Shown here: positions 12,091 to 23,383 of the stretch, in pieces
How the letters are laid out: each line of letters starts with the position of its first letter
Numbering within the stretch: position 1 is the first letter of the stretch
From: Dendrocalamus latiflorus
Taxonomy: Eukaryota > Streptophyta > Magnoliopsida > Poales > Poaceae
Direction: 5' to 3'
NCBI GenBank assembly: GCA_017311315.1
Contig: CM029612.1
Location: forward strand, 51,666,200-51,730,199
DNA length: 64,000 nt
Translations under genes and position numbers: made by a program
The notes under the pieces: generated by a model
The model's database searches: none
The model's input: the letters and a program-made list of their open reading frames with translations, nothing else
Told to the model about the DNA's origin: nothing

Positions 12091-15000
12091 TGTAACATCC
12101 TGGGAAATATAAATAATAAATTATGGAGTTTTTGGATTATTTTATTTGCTTTTTATTTGAATTGGAGTTTATTGGCTTTTTGAATTTATAAAGGAATTTT
12201 AAAAATAAAAAGAAGGAAGAAATCACACGTAAAATGATACAGCATGAACATCAAATGAAGAATCTGGAAAGATGATCCATAAAGTGCTAAAAGAGAATTG
12301 TAAGTAAGCATAAGATATCATCCCTAAAAATCAGGGCAAACAAATTAAAGGAAGTTAATATTCATGTATATATGCAAAGAACCATATGTATATAAGGACA
12401 TATATACATATATACACATGAATAACATAAATAAATAAGTATATACATTTTGCACAAAAATCAGGGAAGGAAAGGAAAATATATATATAGGTATATACGC
12501 AAGATGTATGTGCAAATGTATATACATGTAAAATTCAATTGCAAAAACAAAAGAAAAAGAAAAATGAAAAAGAAAACACCCGGCCGGGCCGACCATTTTC
12601 CCCGGCCCAGCCTCTCCCCGCGCACGGACGCACGCCCGGCTCAGCGCCGCGCTCCCGCAGCCCAACTCCACGCGCGCCTTCACCGCGCCCCGCCTCTGCC
12701 ATGCGGGCCCGCATTCCTGCCCCCGCGCCGCTCTCTCTGCGCGGTGGACTGCTCCTGCCCGCGGGCCCGGTGCCTCGCCCGCTCGTTCCCGCTGACCGGT
12801 GGACCGCCCGCGCTCGCGCTTCTCTCTTTCTTCTTCCTCCCCCTTCTTCTCCACGCGGCTGCGCCCCTCGCGCCAGCTCTCTCTCGCGTCTCCGCAGCAG
12901 ATCACCGCTCTCCCTCTCTCACCTCGCGGGCAAATTGAACAGGAGGGGGGACTCACCTTCCCGCCACCTCTCTCCTGCGAAATCCCGAAGAGGATCGCGT
13001 TCCTCCCCCCTGCCTCGCCTGAACAGCGTCGGCCAAATATCTCCCTTGCCGTACAAGCCCTCTCCGGCTATAAAAAGCCCTCCCGTGAGCTGCTTTGACG
13101 CCGCAAGACCTTCCTCCTCCTTCCCCTGGCCGCAGTTCAGCCGTAGAGCCCTCCAATCGCCGTCGGCTCCCTCGTCTTCCCGAACTCCGGCGAACACCCA
13201 CCCACCACACCGAGCCACCCGAGCTCGATTCCATGCTCTGGAACCATCTCCAGAGCAAGGCAACGCCAACCCCCACCTTCTCCAGGCCTCCCGTCGCCTG
13301 AGCACCGCCGGCGACGGCAGCCTCCCTGAACCACCGCCGACGCATGCTGCCAGCCCTCTCCGGCCACCGTCGACCCCGGCCGTCTACACCAGAAGACCCC
13401 CCGTCACTCAGGGATTGTATTCCACGCACGACCCAACCCTTTCCGGCCACCCCTCGCCGCCGGCGCCGTCGCCCTGACTCCTCTGCCCGACCGCCTCCCG
13501 AAGCTACTTCAAGGGGATTACTTACCCCTATAGGGTAAGCATCGCTCGGCCCGGCCGAGTGGCTTCCAGCGCCAACTCCTTCTCCCCCTCACTCCCGCGG
13601 CGCGCATTCGAGCCCCGGCTCCGCGCGTAGCGGGCGAGTTTCTTTTAATTTCTGCGCTGACAGGTGGGCCCCGTTCGTCAGCCGCCGCGGGACCGCAGGC
13701 CCACTGACAGCCTGACCCCACCCGTCAGTGTCTAAGCACGCCGACAAGTGGACCCCACTGGCCATAGAGACAGAAGAAATAATAAAAAGAAAAAGATAAA
13801 AATTAAAATATGACAGGTGGGACCCACTGTCAGAAATTTCACATTTTATGGAATTAACTGAAATGAGAACTTCAAATAATCATAACTTTTTCATCTTAAC
13901 TCCAAATTAAGTGAGACAAATTTCTAAATTCATCTAAAATCAAAATCTATCCAATGGAGTTGAAATCATAATTTTTAGAGTTCATTTGGATTTTTGGTGT
14001 TATTTGGTTTGATTCGCCGCTTTTCTTTTTGTACGAATTGTGGGCGCACGCTAAAATAGCTTACGAGGCTCAAGAGGAAGAGATCGAGGCCGCAGTACTA
14101 GAAGCCCCGGACAATCAAGCACCCGACCACTGTGACCAAGGCGAGTCAATACTTTGGTCATGTTGAACCTACATTTCTGCAAATTACTTTGTTTTAAATT
14201 AACAAATTGCATTGCTGTTAGTTTTATGCAAATGCATGCTAAATTTGATATTCTAGTTATATGCCGTTGTTTACCTTGAATAATATTACCCCCTCCTTTG
14301 AGTATTTGAATGTGTGAACCTTGTCGCCCTAGCAAAAATATAATAGTAACATTTCGAAAATAAGTCCGTAACCGTATGCCATGCTTAGCATTGATTAGGA
14401 ACTCGGGGCAAGAAATTGTCCCGAGCATCACTTTTATTCATGAGAAATTGGTTGGGCAGTCATTGTGATAATGACTGGTATATGTTGGATATGATTATTT
14501 TACACTCCCAAGATCCCCAACTTAATTATCTGGGCAGATTGGTTCGATGGTGTGTATGTGTGTGGTGCAGTGATTGCACAAGTGGGTTAGTGGTAGACCG
14601 CCCAGATACCACTAAGGACTGAATCTTGTCATGTCACCCGTGTAAAACAGTACAACCACAAGCTGGCAAAGTGTAGGCAGGGTTTACTAATTTGTGTGGC
14701 TCTAGGTGGTTACGTGAAGGTATGACCACGAGCAAAGGGAAGGATGGTCGCATCCCCGCCTTTGCCCGTGATGGCTCACGAGGGACCCTTCCCGAGGGAT
14801 GGTCGGATCCTACGGAAGATAGACCTTAGCGGGCGTAACCACAGTAGGACTATGCATTGTAACAATCATGTGATAGTCTACTCAACCGCATGGCTAAGGA
14901 ATCATGTGGGGCAACGGGTGGATTTATCTCTTGTGGGTAAAGTGTGCAAAACTCTGCAGAGTCAAAACTATTCGAATAGCCGTGCCCACGGTCAAGGGCA

Positions 15001-15889
15001 GACATGGGAACTTAACTAGATATAGTTCTATTTAAAAATATTTGAAAAATAGGAATGGAAAAGTGGAAGGGCAGAGGAAAGCCCAGATTTGAGTTGTCCT
15101 GGGTGTCGTCCCAGTGGTTCCTGGGTGTCGTCCCAGTGGTAAGTTAAGCGGCTATAACGCTGAAAAGTGTCATACGATGTGATGCCGTATGTATGGAGAA
15201 ATTATGGTGATATTAGGCATATGGTGTGATGCCATATGTATGGAAATTCATATTAATATTCCTTGAACATTATGCTTTTGTTCAAATGCTAGGTCTTAAG
15301 GATTCTTATATAATTGTATTCAAAAGCACTCTTCGCAAAAATAAAATAAACCAAAGCCATCCTTTGAATAGCCATACATGTTATATACTGCATTCTGTGT
15401 GTTGATTCGCTGAGCACGGGGTCGGAGTGCTCACGCTCGCTTTGCGGCAAAAATCCAGAAACAGGAGCGCAAGACCACTACGCCTACGAGGAAGCTCCCG
15501 CTACGGGGAGAAGAATGACGAAGGAAACTAAGGCGTAGGCTTCGTTGATTAGGCGCGGACAAGTGGACATCCGGCGTTGTGTGCACGTATGTTACTAGTT
15601 AACTGGTGACATATAATGCACACAGTACCTTCCAGTCGCTTGCCTGTGGTTTTGGGTTTGCTTTTGCTGTATTTCCGCTGTGCGTATTTGTAATAATGAC
15701 ATTTGGCCTAGTCGGCCCCTTTTGTAAACTCTATCACCCGACGTGGTGTATTTCAGTCTATGTAATATAATGGTTGATTATGCGATGTATGAAATGATTC
15801 AGCAATGTACCTGTGTGCACTAACTACTGATCCAGGGATTAGTGCAGTGAAACACAGTAAGATTCGGATTGAAAAATCCGGGTCTGACA
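12091..15889. mobile_element. Solo LTR, 3.8 kb, with 5-bp duplication
   Basis: Begins TGTAACATCCTGGGAAAT and ends GGGTCTGACA (TG...CA), flanked by the perfect 5-bp duplication ATATG (12086-12090 and 15890-15894). No gag-pol lies between the ends, so this is a solo LTR left by recombination between two LTRs. The great length and TGTAACA start resemble long-LTR Ty3/gypsy chromoviruses (Tekay/Del type); that assignment is inference. The GC-rich portion at 12580-13730 produces many overlapping open frames that are not genes. Confidence 0.85.
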
Positions 15890-16203
15890 ATATGGTAATA
15901 GCAATATCCGTCCGAATCCAATCCGATTGCACCCCTAATCATGTACTTTTTGAAAAGCAATGCCCAAATTCTTAATCTATTATATTATTAGACTAGAAGC
16001 CAAAGATGCCACCACGTTCGCTCTCAAGAGGTAGAAATTACCACATTAATCAAAGAAAAAACAAAAGGATCTATACCATCAATTGATGTGGGTCCAAATT
16101 ATAATGGTTGAGATGTATCTAGATTAGCAAAAGAAAAAGAAGTCATTCGGGATAGAATAAGAAAATCAAGGGAAAAACTTTACAAAATAATCCGAGCTGT
16201 ATA

Positions 16204-16400
16204 CGAGGAGTTCCTGTCTGGAATAGGGTAGAAAAGAAGGCATTTGAGATAGAATAGGAAAATCAAGGGAAAAAATTACAAAACAATCGTAAACAATCCG
16301 AACTATATATGAGGAGCTCCCGTTCGGGACAGAGTATGAAAATCAATAATCCGAACTGTATTTGAGGAGCTCCCGTTTGGGACAAAGTGGTAAAATCAAG
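16204..16400. repeat. Three-copy imperfect repeat in the Helitron body
   Basis: Copies of AATCCGAACTGTATTTGAGG followed by AGCTCCCGTTYGGGAC are spaced about 70-120 bp apart. Confidence 0.6.
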
Positions 16401-16765
16401 GAAATCAGGTTTAGGTAGAACATAATACACACTAGCAGACAAAATATTATCTAATCCGAAGACAAAATACAACCCAATCTGGAGAATACGAGTACATGTA
16501 GCCTACAAATACGTGACCCATGTAGAACAACGGCTTTGACTAGACCTTTGTTGCGTCCTAGGAGGCGAGCTCGGTTAGGAGGAAGATAGCAACTTGCAGC
16601 ACCTGCACTCTGAAGGAGTTGAATTGGATCTCCACGAAGCCATTGATGACGACCTGGCCATCATGCAGAACACCTGCTTGGTAGCCCTTTGTTGCGTCCT
16701 AGGAAGTGAGCTCGGCCAGGAGGTTACCTCTAGCTCCTCTCTTTCTGGATTGAACTTCTTTCGAT

Positions 16766-17760
16766 CGGGTACTGTAGCTTCTGACTACTGACTGGTACTG
16801 TAGTTCCGACTACCGACCAGGTACTGTAGTTCTGACCACCGATTGGGTGCTGTAGTTCCGACTACAGACTGAGTACTGTAGCTTATGACTACCGATTAGG
16901 TAATGTAGCTTACGACTACCAACCGCTACAGTGCTCCGGAGGGTCTTCGACTGCTCTCCAACTCTGGGGTCTCCGACTACTGTCTAGGATTTTCTCCACA
17001 ACCCGCACAACTCGATCAACTCATTGACTCAAGTTACGACCATTTCACGGACGCCTAGCTATGACTTATGACCACGATTGTTACTCGACTTACGAGTACA
17101 ACTGCTACAGTACTCTTACGAGTACGACCTCCGACCTCTTCGGTACTCGGATGTTCCAACCGCTACGGTACTCGGACGCTCCGACTACCAACCAAGTACT
17201 GTAGCTTCTGACTACCGACCGGGTACTGTAGCTTCCGACTACCAACCAGGTATTGTAGTTCTAAATACCGATCGAGTACTATAGTTTACGACACCGACCA
17301 GGTACTATAGCTTACGACTACTGAATGCTACAGTACTCCGGAGGGTCTCCGACTCCGGGCTCTCTGAATGCTGTCCGAGATTTTCTCCATGACCTGCATG
17401 AATTGGCCAACTCATTGACTTAAGTTACAGCCGTTACTCATATGCCCAGCCACAACTTATGACCATGACTGCTACTCGACTTACGAGTACATCTGCTATA
17501 GTATTCTTACGAGTACGACCTTTGACCTCTTCGGTACTCGGACATTCTGACCGCTATGGTATTGTAGCTTTTGACTACTGACAGGGGGTATTGTAGCTTC
17601 TGACTACCGATCGGGTACTGTAGTTTTGACTACTAACCGGATACTATAGCTTATGACTACCGACCAGTTACTGTAGCTTATGACTACTGACCGCTACAGT
17701 ACACCAGAGGGTCTCCGACTGCTACAGTACTCCAGAGACTCCGACTCTGGGAACCCCAAC
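16766..17760. repeat. GTACTGTAGCTTCYGACTACCGACC array, higher-order
   Basis: Many diverged copies of a unit of about 30-34 bp (GGTACTGTAGCTTCCGACTA and variants). They alternate with a second block containing CTACAGTACTCCGGAGGGTC, CTCATTGACT and ACTCGACTTACGAGTAC. The composite recurs at about 16930, 17330 and again at 18640, so there is a higher-order period. No coding function. Confidence 0.75.
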
Positions 17761-17935
17761 TTCTACACGTACTCAGACACATGAGTACTTGACACACGAC
17801 TACACAATACTTGAACACACGAGTACTCGATACGCAACTACATAGTACTCAAACACCGACCACACAACACTCAAACACTGACCACACAGTACTCGAACAC
17901 CGAACACACAAGACTTGAACACTGACCATTATCAA
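17761..17935. repeat. ACACGAGTACTCGA short-unit array, block 1
   Basis: Repeated units built on ACTCGAACAC, GACTACACAGTACT and ACGAGTACTCGA. The same units reappear at 19015-19225. Confidence 0.65.
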
Positions 17936-18229
17936 CAACAGGATTAGTTCCAACATTGAGCAGCAAAATGAACAAAATTGAGGTGAGCAGTAGGAACGAT
18001 ACAAGAAACTCTTACCTTCCACAAGAGCTCGCACCAATGACCTTTAATTCAATGCTGTTGCAAAATAAGGTTTAAGCAATAAATCTTCAAAGATTGAAAA
18101 AATGTATATTCAATTCAAGCTCAGTAATTTGAAAATAGAAAAAAGAATCTTACCTAGTTATCTGCAAACATTTGTTAGTGACCTAGGTATCAAATCAAGC
18201 CAGCCGGTACAGTGACGACGGATGGTGCA

Positions 18230-18430
18230 CCTATTGCTGGTATCATGTAGCACTAGATGCGATGCCTAATTTCCTCCTTGGCCATAATCTACTGTAGCTA
18301 TGCCTGGCTCCGAGCGCACGGTGACCCAGCGGTCGCCGTGGTGCACCTGCTGGCCCAGCACGCCATTGTCAAGGATGAAGGAGAGGGCTCACGTCGTTGT
18401 GGACCTCTATTGGCATAGCCCAGGGATTAA
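18230..18430 (-). pseudogene. Decayed gene fragment, possibly 2OG-Fe(II) dioxygenase-like
   Basis: One minus-strand frame reads GQQVHHGDRWVTVRSEPG, which resembles the stretch of plant 2-oxoglutarate dioxygenases where a GLQV...W..V...PG pattern follows the iron-binding motif. The frame is interrupted on both sides and the fragment is too short to be sure. Its position inside a Helitron suggests captured host sequence. Confidence 0.3.
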
Positions 18431-18639
18431 ACGTACACGAGTGGAGAATGAATAAACATATGAGAGACTTGTTTTTATGGCAATGCATGCCTTTTCTTCA
18501 TTCTCTGTTATTCACTCGCTTCAAAATTTGCTTAAAAGGAAGTACACGGCTTAAAAAGCCTCATGCACACACGGGCACACGACCTGTACTCTACGCACCC
18601 ACTAACTCCACTAGCTAACAACTAGGACCTATTCTCATG

Positions 18640-19012
18640 CCACTGTCCAGGATTTTCTCCATGATCTGCACGACTCAACCAACTCATTGACTCAAGTTAT
18701 GGCAATTACTTAGACACCCAACCATGATTTATGACCAAGACTACTACTCGACTTACGAGTACGTCTGCTACAGTACTCTTATGAGTACGACCTCTAACCT
18801 TTTTGGTACTCGGACGTTCTGACCACTACGGTAGTCAGACACTTTGACTATCGATTGGGTACTATAGCTTCCGATTACCGACTGAATATTGTAGTTCCGA
18901 CTACCGACCAGTTACTGTAACTTATGACTATCGACCAGGTACTGAAGCTTGCGACTACCGACCACTACAGTACTCCAGAGGGTCTCCGACTGCTACAGTA
19001 CTCCAGAGTCCC
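18640..19012. repeat. GTACTGTAG array, further higher-order copy
   Basis: Repeats the 17340-17760 arrangement: CAGGATTTTCTCCATGA, CTCATTGACTCAAGTTA, ACTCGACTTACGAGTAC, then the GTACTGTAG units. Confidence 0.7.
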
Positions 19013-19014
19013 CG

Positions 19015-19225
19015 ACTTCTATACGTACTCAGACACACGACTACACAGTATTTGAACACATGAATACTCGATACATGACAACACAATACTTAAATACATA
19101 AGTACTAGACACACGACTACATAGTACTCGAACACACGAGTACTCGATATATGACTACACAGTACTCGAACACGAGTACTCGACACATGACTACAAAATA
19201 CTCAAACTCACGAGTACTCGACACC
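19015..19225. repeat. ACACGAGTACTCGA short-unit array, block 2
   Basis: Multiple copies of CACGAGTACTCGA and GACTACACAGTACTCGAA. The following 19240-19640 is GC-richer and may be captured sequence, but no protein family was recognised. Confidence 0.65.
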
Positions 19226-20482
19226 GACCAACAACCTCCACGCCGAAGGCTAGGTCGGGCTGCAGGCACTTGGGGTATTAGTTGATCTTGAGCTGGAGGA
19301 GGTAGTCGTCTTGCTGTTGCTGCCGAGTACCTTGGAGCTGCTGCTCCAACGTCTCCTGCAGCATGCCAAGCAACAGATGGTGAGCAGCTTGGAGGCGAGG
19401 CAGTGGATACGCTCGCCGAAGTCATGCGTGATTGTGACATAGTTAGGCGGGTGGACGAGCTAGAGGCTGTGGTCACCAAGGCGGTCAGGGTGGATGAAGT
19501 GGAAGAGGTAGTCCTCTCACCCCCCTCCTACCGCTAGCATTGGTGGAAAGGAGACTGTCGTAGACCTGCAGGCGACCCGGCAACCGTAGTCCTACGTGGC
19601 ATCCATGGATAGGGTGAAGAAGGCTATAACACCAGAGCATGCGAGCAGAGGCAAAGCAACGAGAAGTGAAGTAATTTTATTGCTCCCAGATCCGGGCGAA
19701 CCTAATCATAGTTCTAAAGTGGTTGCAAGATGGAAGAAAGCAAATGAAGAACAAGCACCTATTGGATAAGCCTGGAATGAAAGGACACGATGCAGTAGAC
19801 AAAGGCATTGGCTTGCTTTATCCTAAAAGCGTATTTCTCTGACACGTTTTATAATTAAACAATTATTTTTTTCTAAAACATGGAACCAATCTAGTCGCGT
19901 TTTTGCGCGGGCCTCCCAGCTAGTTAGACTAAAGAAAGGAAAACAATTCGGTTAATTAGACTAAAGAAAGGAAAACAATGCGATGAGGTGGAGGGACAGT
20001 TTGTGTTACTATTTGGAGACCTTGCAGTGGATACGTAGAATGGTTACATTTTTGGTGGTTTATTGAGGGGTTTTGTTTTGCGAGATAGAAGGATCACCAC
20101 CCCGGCTTCAGTTATTGCAACCATCACATTTACGTCTACCGCCGAGGTATTTTCTGAATACAGAAAATAGAACTGCATCTGAACTTTCATTGCTCATCAT
20201 AAGCATAGAACTAACCAACCAACATGATGTTTTTTGTTGTACTTTGCCTAGATTGAATTAGTTACTGCACATATAATCCATTTTGTTTATTGCCAATAAA
20301 ATCATTTTTTTACCACCAAGTTTGTGTTTATTTGCAACAAAAAATTCATGCCACTAAGGGCATGATCTCTTAAGCTTAAGGCCAAGCTTCTAGCCTTCCA
20401 TAACGATCCACTTGGACCAACATACCACCCAGGAAAAGAGCCCAAAGAATTCTGAGCATCCGACCGTTGCCCGGGGCGCCAA

Positions 20483-20493
20483 CCCAACGGTCA
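20483..20493 (+). promoter_or_regulatory. MSA-type element (MYB3R site, G2/M)
   Basis: CCCAACGGTCA fits the plant mitosis-specific activator consensus YCYAACGGYYA at every position. A second AACGG core lies in the opposite orientation about 20 bp upstream (GACCGTTGCCC). Both lie about 90-120 bp upstream of the TATA box of the micropeptide gene. MSA elements bind three-repeat MYB factors and drive G2/M transcription. Confidence 0.55.
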
Positions 20494-20583
20494 CCGGAAG
20501 GCTGTCACAGTGGCACACTCCACAAGCTTCCAGTCCCAGCTGCCTTCTTCCATAGGATTCTTCCCTTCCATCCATGTCTCCCC

Positions 20584-20593
20584 TATTTATAAA
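20584..20593 (+). promoter_or_regulatory. TATA box of the micropeptide gene
   Basis: TATTTATAAA in the context CCCC...CTCCTCCCC, about 135 bp upstream of the start codon. Transcription would begin near 20615. Confidence 0.65.
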
Positions 20594-20726
20594 CTCCTCC
20601 CCGGCTGCCCTTTCCAAGCATCCTATTCCCAGGTCACCTCACCATCGTCGTCGTCTTCGTCGTCGTCGTCACTGCATTATAAGCAGCAGCTGGCCTTGAG
20701 GGCAAGTGGGATCCAAGAGCAAGAAG

Positions 20727-20948
20727 ATGGGGTTCGTGCTGGTGATCTCCCTGCCCCTCATATTCTTCTCCATCCTGCTCGGCTTCGGGTGCTACTTCCT
20801 CGGCAAGCACAAGGGCCGGGAGGAGATGCGCAGCGGCGTTGGCGCGCAGGTCTACGGCGCGCCGCTGCCGCCGTCCGGCGTGGCAGGTGGGCCTGATCCC
20901 TCTCCGGGGCCGTACGCGATGAAGAAGGAAGGGCCTGACAACGTCTGA
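20727..20948 (+). CDS. Conserved plant single-pass membrane micropeptide, 73 aa
   Basis: The ATG at 20727 is the first in-frame AUG; the reading frame can be extended to a GTG at 20706, but that is not a plausible plant start. The N-terminus MGFVLVISLPLIFFSILLGF (residues 1-20) continues into GCYFLGKHKGREEMR, giving one hydrophobic helix followed by a basic stretch. The tail contains VYGAPLPPSG (about 42-51) and ends in MKKEGPDNV. Small proteins of this design are, to my recollection, conserved across flowering plants without known function; that memory was not checked. Codon use is strongly GC-ending and the leader, TATA box and 3' region all look normal. The neighbouring long frame in another phase is a shadow. 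Confidence 0.8.
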   Translation: MGFVLVISLPLIFFSILLGFGCYFLGKHKGREEMRSGVGAQVYGAPLPPSGVAGGPDPSPGPYAMKKEGPDNV

Positions 20949-21532
20949 GCTGGGCTCAGTTGCAGAGTTGCATTCTTGGTGTTGATGGATGTTGGGTTGG
21001 GTTGTTCATCCTTTTCCATCTATATTGTGTTGTGATGTATACTGAGTAATTTGTTGCTTGTGTCTGATGTTTGTTGGGAGGGAGGTGATGATGATTCGGT
21101 GTGATAATTGTAATCACAGTTTGTATTTTTTTTAAGAAGTGCAAATCAATGCAATGGAATGGTTTGTGTTGTTCGTTGTTTGGTGTGCGTTGCTGCAAAC
21201 TTGCAATCAGCTAACCACTCGGCACAACTGTTAACGAGTTTTTTTCTTCTTCCAAACGGGTTAACCCGGATTCCATTACCAGAAATAACGAAAGCGCACC
21301 AAGCAAACTTCTGAGTGAACAGAGGAAGGAAAAACAGAAAAAGGAAAATGGAACACTACCGAAACTCCAATTACGAGCGAAAACTTCTTAACAGAGTATT
21401 TTCTGCAACTCCAATTACGAGCGAAAACTTCTTGTCGTTTCTGAAACACCTCACACAGTGCTCTCTTCATCTCCATCGCCGATTGTAATAAGCAGACCTC
21501 CCACAGCAGCGCCTTGTCCACCATATAGACAT

Positions 21533-21908
21533 TAGGGGTGGGAAAGTAACAGATAATCCGTTTTATCCGATATTCATATTAGAGAAAACACGTATGTGGT
21601 AAGTAAAATATGTATTAACAATGTTCGTATTCATATTCGAGAATATTCGTATCTATATTTGAGAATATTTTATATTCGCATTCGATCCGTTTCCTATGTC
21701 TATTATCGGTAACTAGTCAAAAATTGGCAAAACCGCTATGAATTTGTTTACTGAGATTTGTTACAAAAGTTGTAGGAGAATTAAGTACATATTCGATTCG
21801 AATTTGCATCCATTACGACATTCAATTTGTATTCGTATTTATTTTAAAAATATGGATTCATATTTGTATTTGAGATTATTCGATTGTATCCGATTCATTT
21901 CCATTCTA
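21533..21908. mobile_element. Degenerate hAT-like MITE (TAGGGGTGGG end)
   Basis: Starts TAGGGGTGGGAAAGTAACAG. The inner sequence is dense in ATTCG/CGAAT words (TATTCGTATTCATATTCG type) and the right end near ATTTCCATTCTA is a weak inverse of the start. Flanking bases do not form a clear duplication, so the boundaries are approximate. Confidence 0.45.
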
Positions 21909-21919
21909 ATGGTTATCAC

Positions 21920-22150
21920 CTGCTCTGGCAGCATGCATTATTAAGGCTTCTCCCTGCAGCACATTTGCTCCAGCAAAGATGCTCTCCTTTTCTCTATCTT
22001 TTTGAAGACCAGCCAACTGTAGAGTTTTCTTAATTCGCAATTTACTTGGTCTTGCATCTGAAGCTGGATGGGATATATGGGACTTGTGATGGAAATGTTT
22101 CAGGTGTATGGATATAAATGAAAGCAAACGGACAAGGAACACAGCTATCT
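21920..22150 (-). pseudogene. Exon-like fragment of an unidentified gene
   Basis: The minus-strand frame contains ARPSKLRIKKTLQLAGLQKD followed by REKESIFAGANVLQGEAL and ends AGAGCAG|GTGATAA, a plausible donor at 21920. Composition is that of a real exon, but no start, acceptor or neighbouring exon was found. Probably a gene relic. Confidence 0.35.
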
Positions 22151-23092
22151 GCAAAATGCTCTACGGAGAATACAGCTGGTTTCTTGAAGAATCCTTCCTA
22201 GTTTTTGTGCTAAGTAAATACCAACTTTTTCTTGAAGAATCTGTAAGTTTTCTGCGCCTTCCTCAAAACAAAGGTGTAGCCTGATTCTAGTTGAGCCTGC
22301 CTCCTAGTTTATCTATCAATCAGGGAAAACTTGACTGTCAAATTGGTACTTCAGTCAAATGAGATTGCGATTTTTTTTGAAACGAACAAATTAGAATGCA
22401 ATTCGCCCCCAGGAAGAATGATATACATTACTACACATTTCACGTTCTTACATCGACTGTATTGCTTAAGCGTTACTTCCAAAGATCATTTTTTTGTGTT
22501 AGTAACCATCTTTGAGTAAAACACCTCGGAACTGGTATTTTCAGTTTCCAGCAAACGTGGCCAACATTGCACAAGGCATAACTAGGCTAGAATTGGCACA
22601 ATCGTCCACAAGAACAATGCAAAACCCAGTCGTAAATAAACTCAAAGGTTCAATTTTGGGCAATGGAACGGGGTTAACATCTTTGTAAATTGTAATCATA
22701 ACATTGAGAGAGCATTTTTTTGCTCTCTTTGGTACAATTATGAACACAAACACAAATGCAAAATAAAAACAAAAGCCAAAATTTGAAATTAAGGAGCCGA
22801 TATGTTCTAAATGATTTATGTTTTTTGAAAGTCAATTTAATCAGGAGTGCGTGTGGTTTCCTGGAAAGTAAGTTTGGAAAAGCGGGTGCGCACATGAGAC
22901 GACGCAACGGTCGGAACCCTCGGCGCGGCGCGGCGGTGTGGTATCGTTCGGTTCGGCGGGGGGTGCACGCGGCCCGGCCTGATGGGCCAAAAACGCGCGC
23001 ACCGCGTGGCAATTTTGGCCCGCTAGTTGGGTGCGATCACGAATTTATGATGCTAAAGCTCGCACCTGGACCGACTCCTGAGCATCCGCGCC

Positions 23093-23351
23093 TAGGGGTG
23101 GATATCGAGCCAACTGCTTATCTTATCGAGTTTTTTTTCTAAAATTGACATATTTTGATTTAATATCATTTTACGGATAATTTAAAAGTATTTTTAGAAA
23201 CGAGCTAACGAGCTGAGCCGAGCCGAGCTTGAGCAAAATTCAAATTCATTTGAAATCAACTCATTTTAATGTTTAACCAATTAACAAGTATAATTGAAGC
23301 AATTTTGAACCAAGCCAACGAGCCCACTAACAAACTTTTTTTCCACCCCTA
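23093..23351. mobile_element. hAT-like MITE, 259 bp, perfect 8-bp duplication
   Basis: Ends TAGGGGTGGATATCGAGCC and (inverse) TAGGGGTGGAAAAAAAG. Flanked by TCCGCGCC on both sides (23085-23092 and 23352-23359). The interior contains GAGCTGAGCCGAGCCGAGC. Confidence 0.85.
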
Positions 23352-23383
23352 TCCGCGCCTGCTGCTATTCATGACCTCGCCAT

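Larger units (their letters stand above)
10424..15937. mobile_element. hAT-like element, split by a nested solo LTR
   Basis: Termini are TAGGGGTGCGAATGGATTGG on the left and the inverse of TAGGGGTGCAATCGGATTGG on the right. They are bounded by a perfect 8-bp duplication, ATCATGTA (10416-10423 and 15938-15945), the hAT signature. Subterminal zones are rich in GAATCC/GGATTC motifs on both sides. Without the inserted LTR the element is about 1.7 kb with no transposase, so it is non-autonomous. Confidence 0.8.
15976..19923 (+). mobile_element. Non-autonomous Helitron, 3.9 kb
   Basis: The 5' end TCTATTATATTATTAGACTA follows host A (15975). The 3' end is a short hairpin, GTCGCGTTTTTGCGCGG, then GCCTCCCAGCTAG followed by host T (19924). 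TC start, CTAG end, a hairpin about 12 nt from the end and A|T insertion are the Helitron diagnostic set. There is no Rep or helicase inside. The body is mostly tandem arrays plus decayed gene-like pieces. Confidence 0.7.

Noticed and set aside
12345..13721. Many long overlapping frames (up to 312 codons), proline/arginine/serine-rich
   Set aside because: They lie in the GC-rich part of a solo LTR, are open on both strands and show no domain.
20706..20726. Seven-residue N-terminal extension of the micropeptide from a GTG
   Set aside because: Plant genes start at AUG; the ATG at 20727 gives a proper signal-anchor start.
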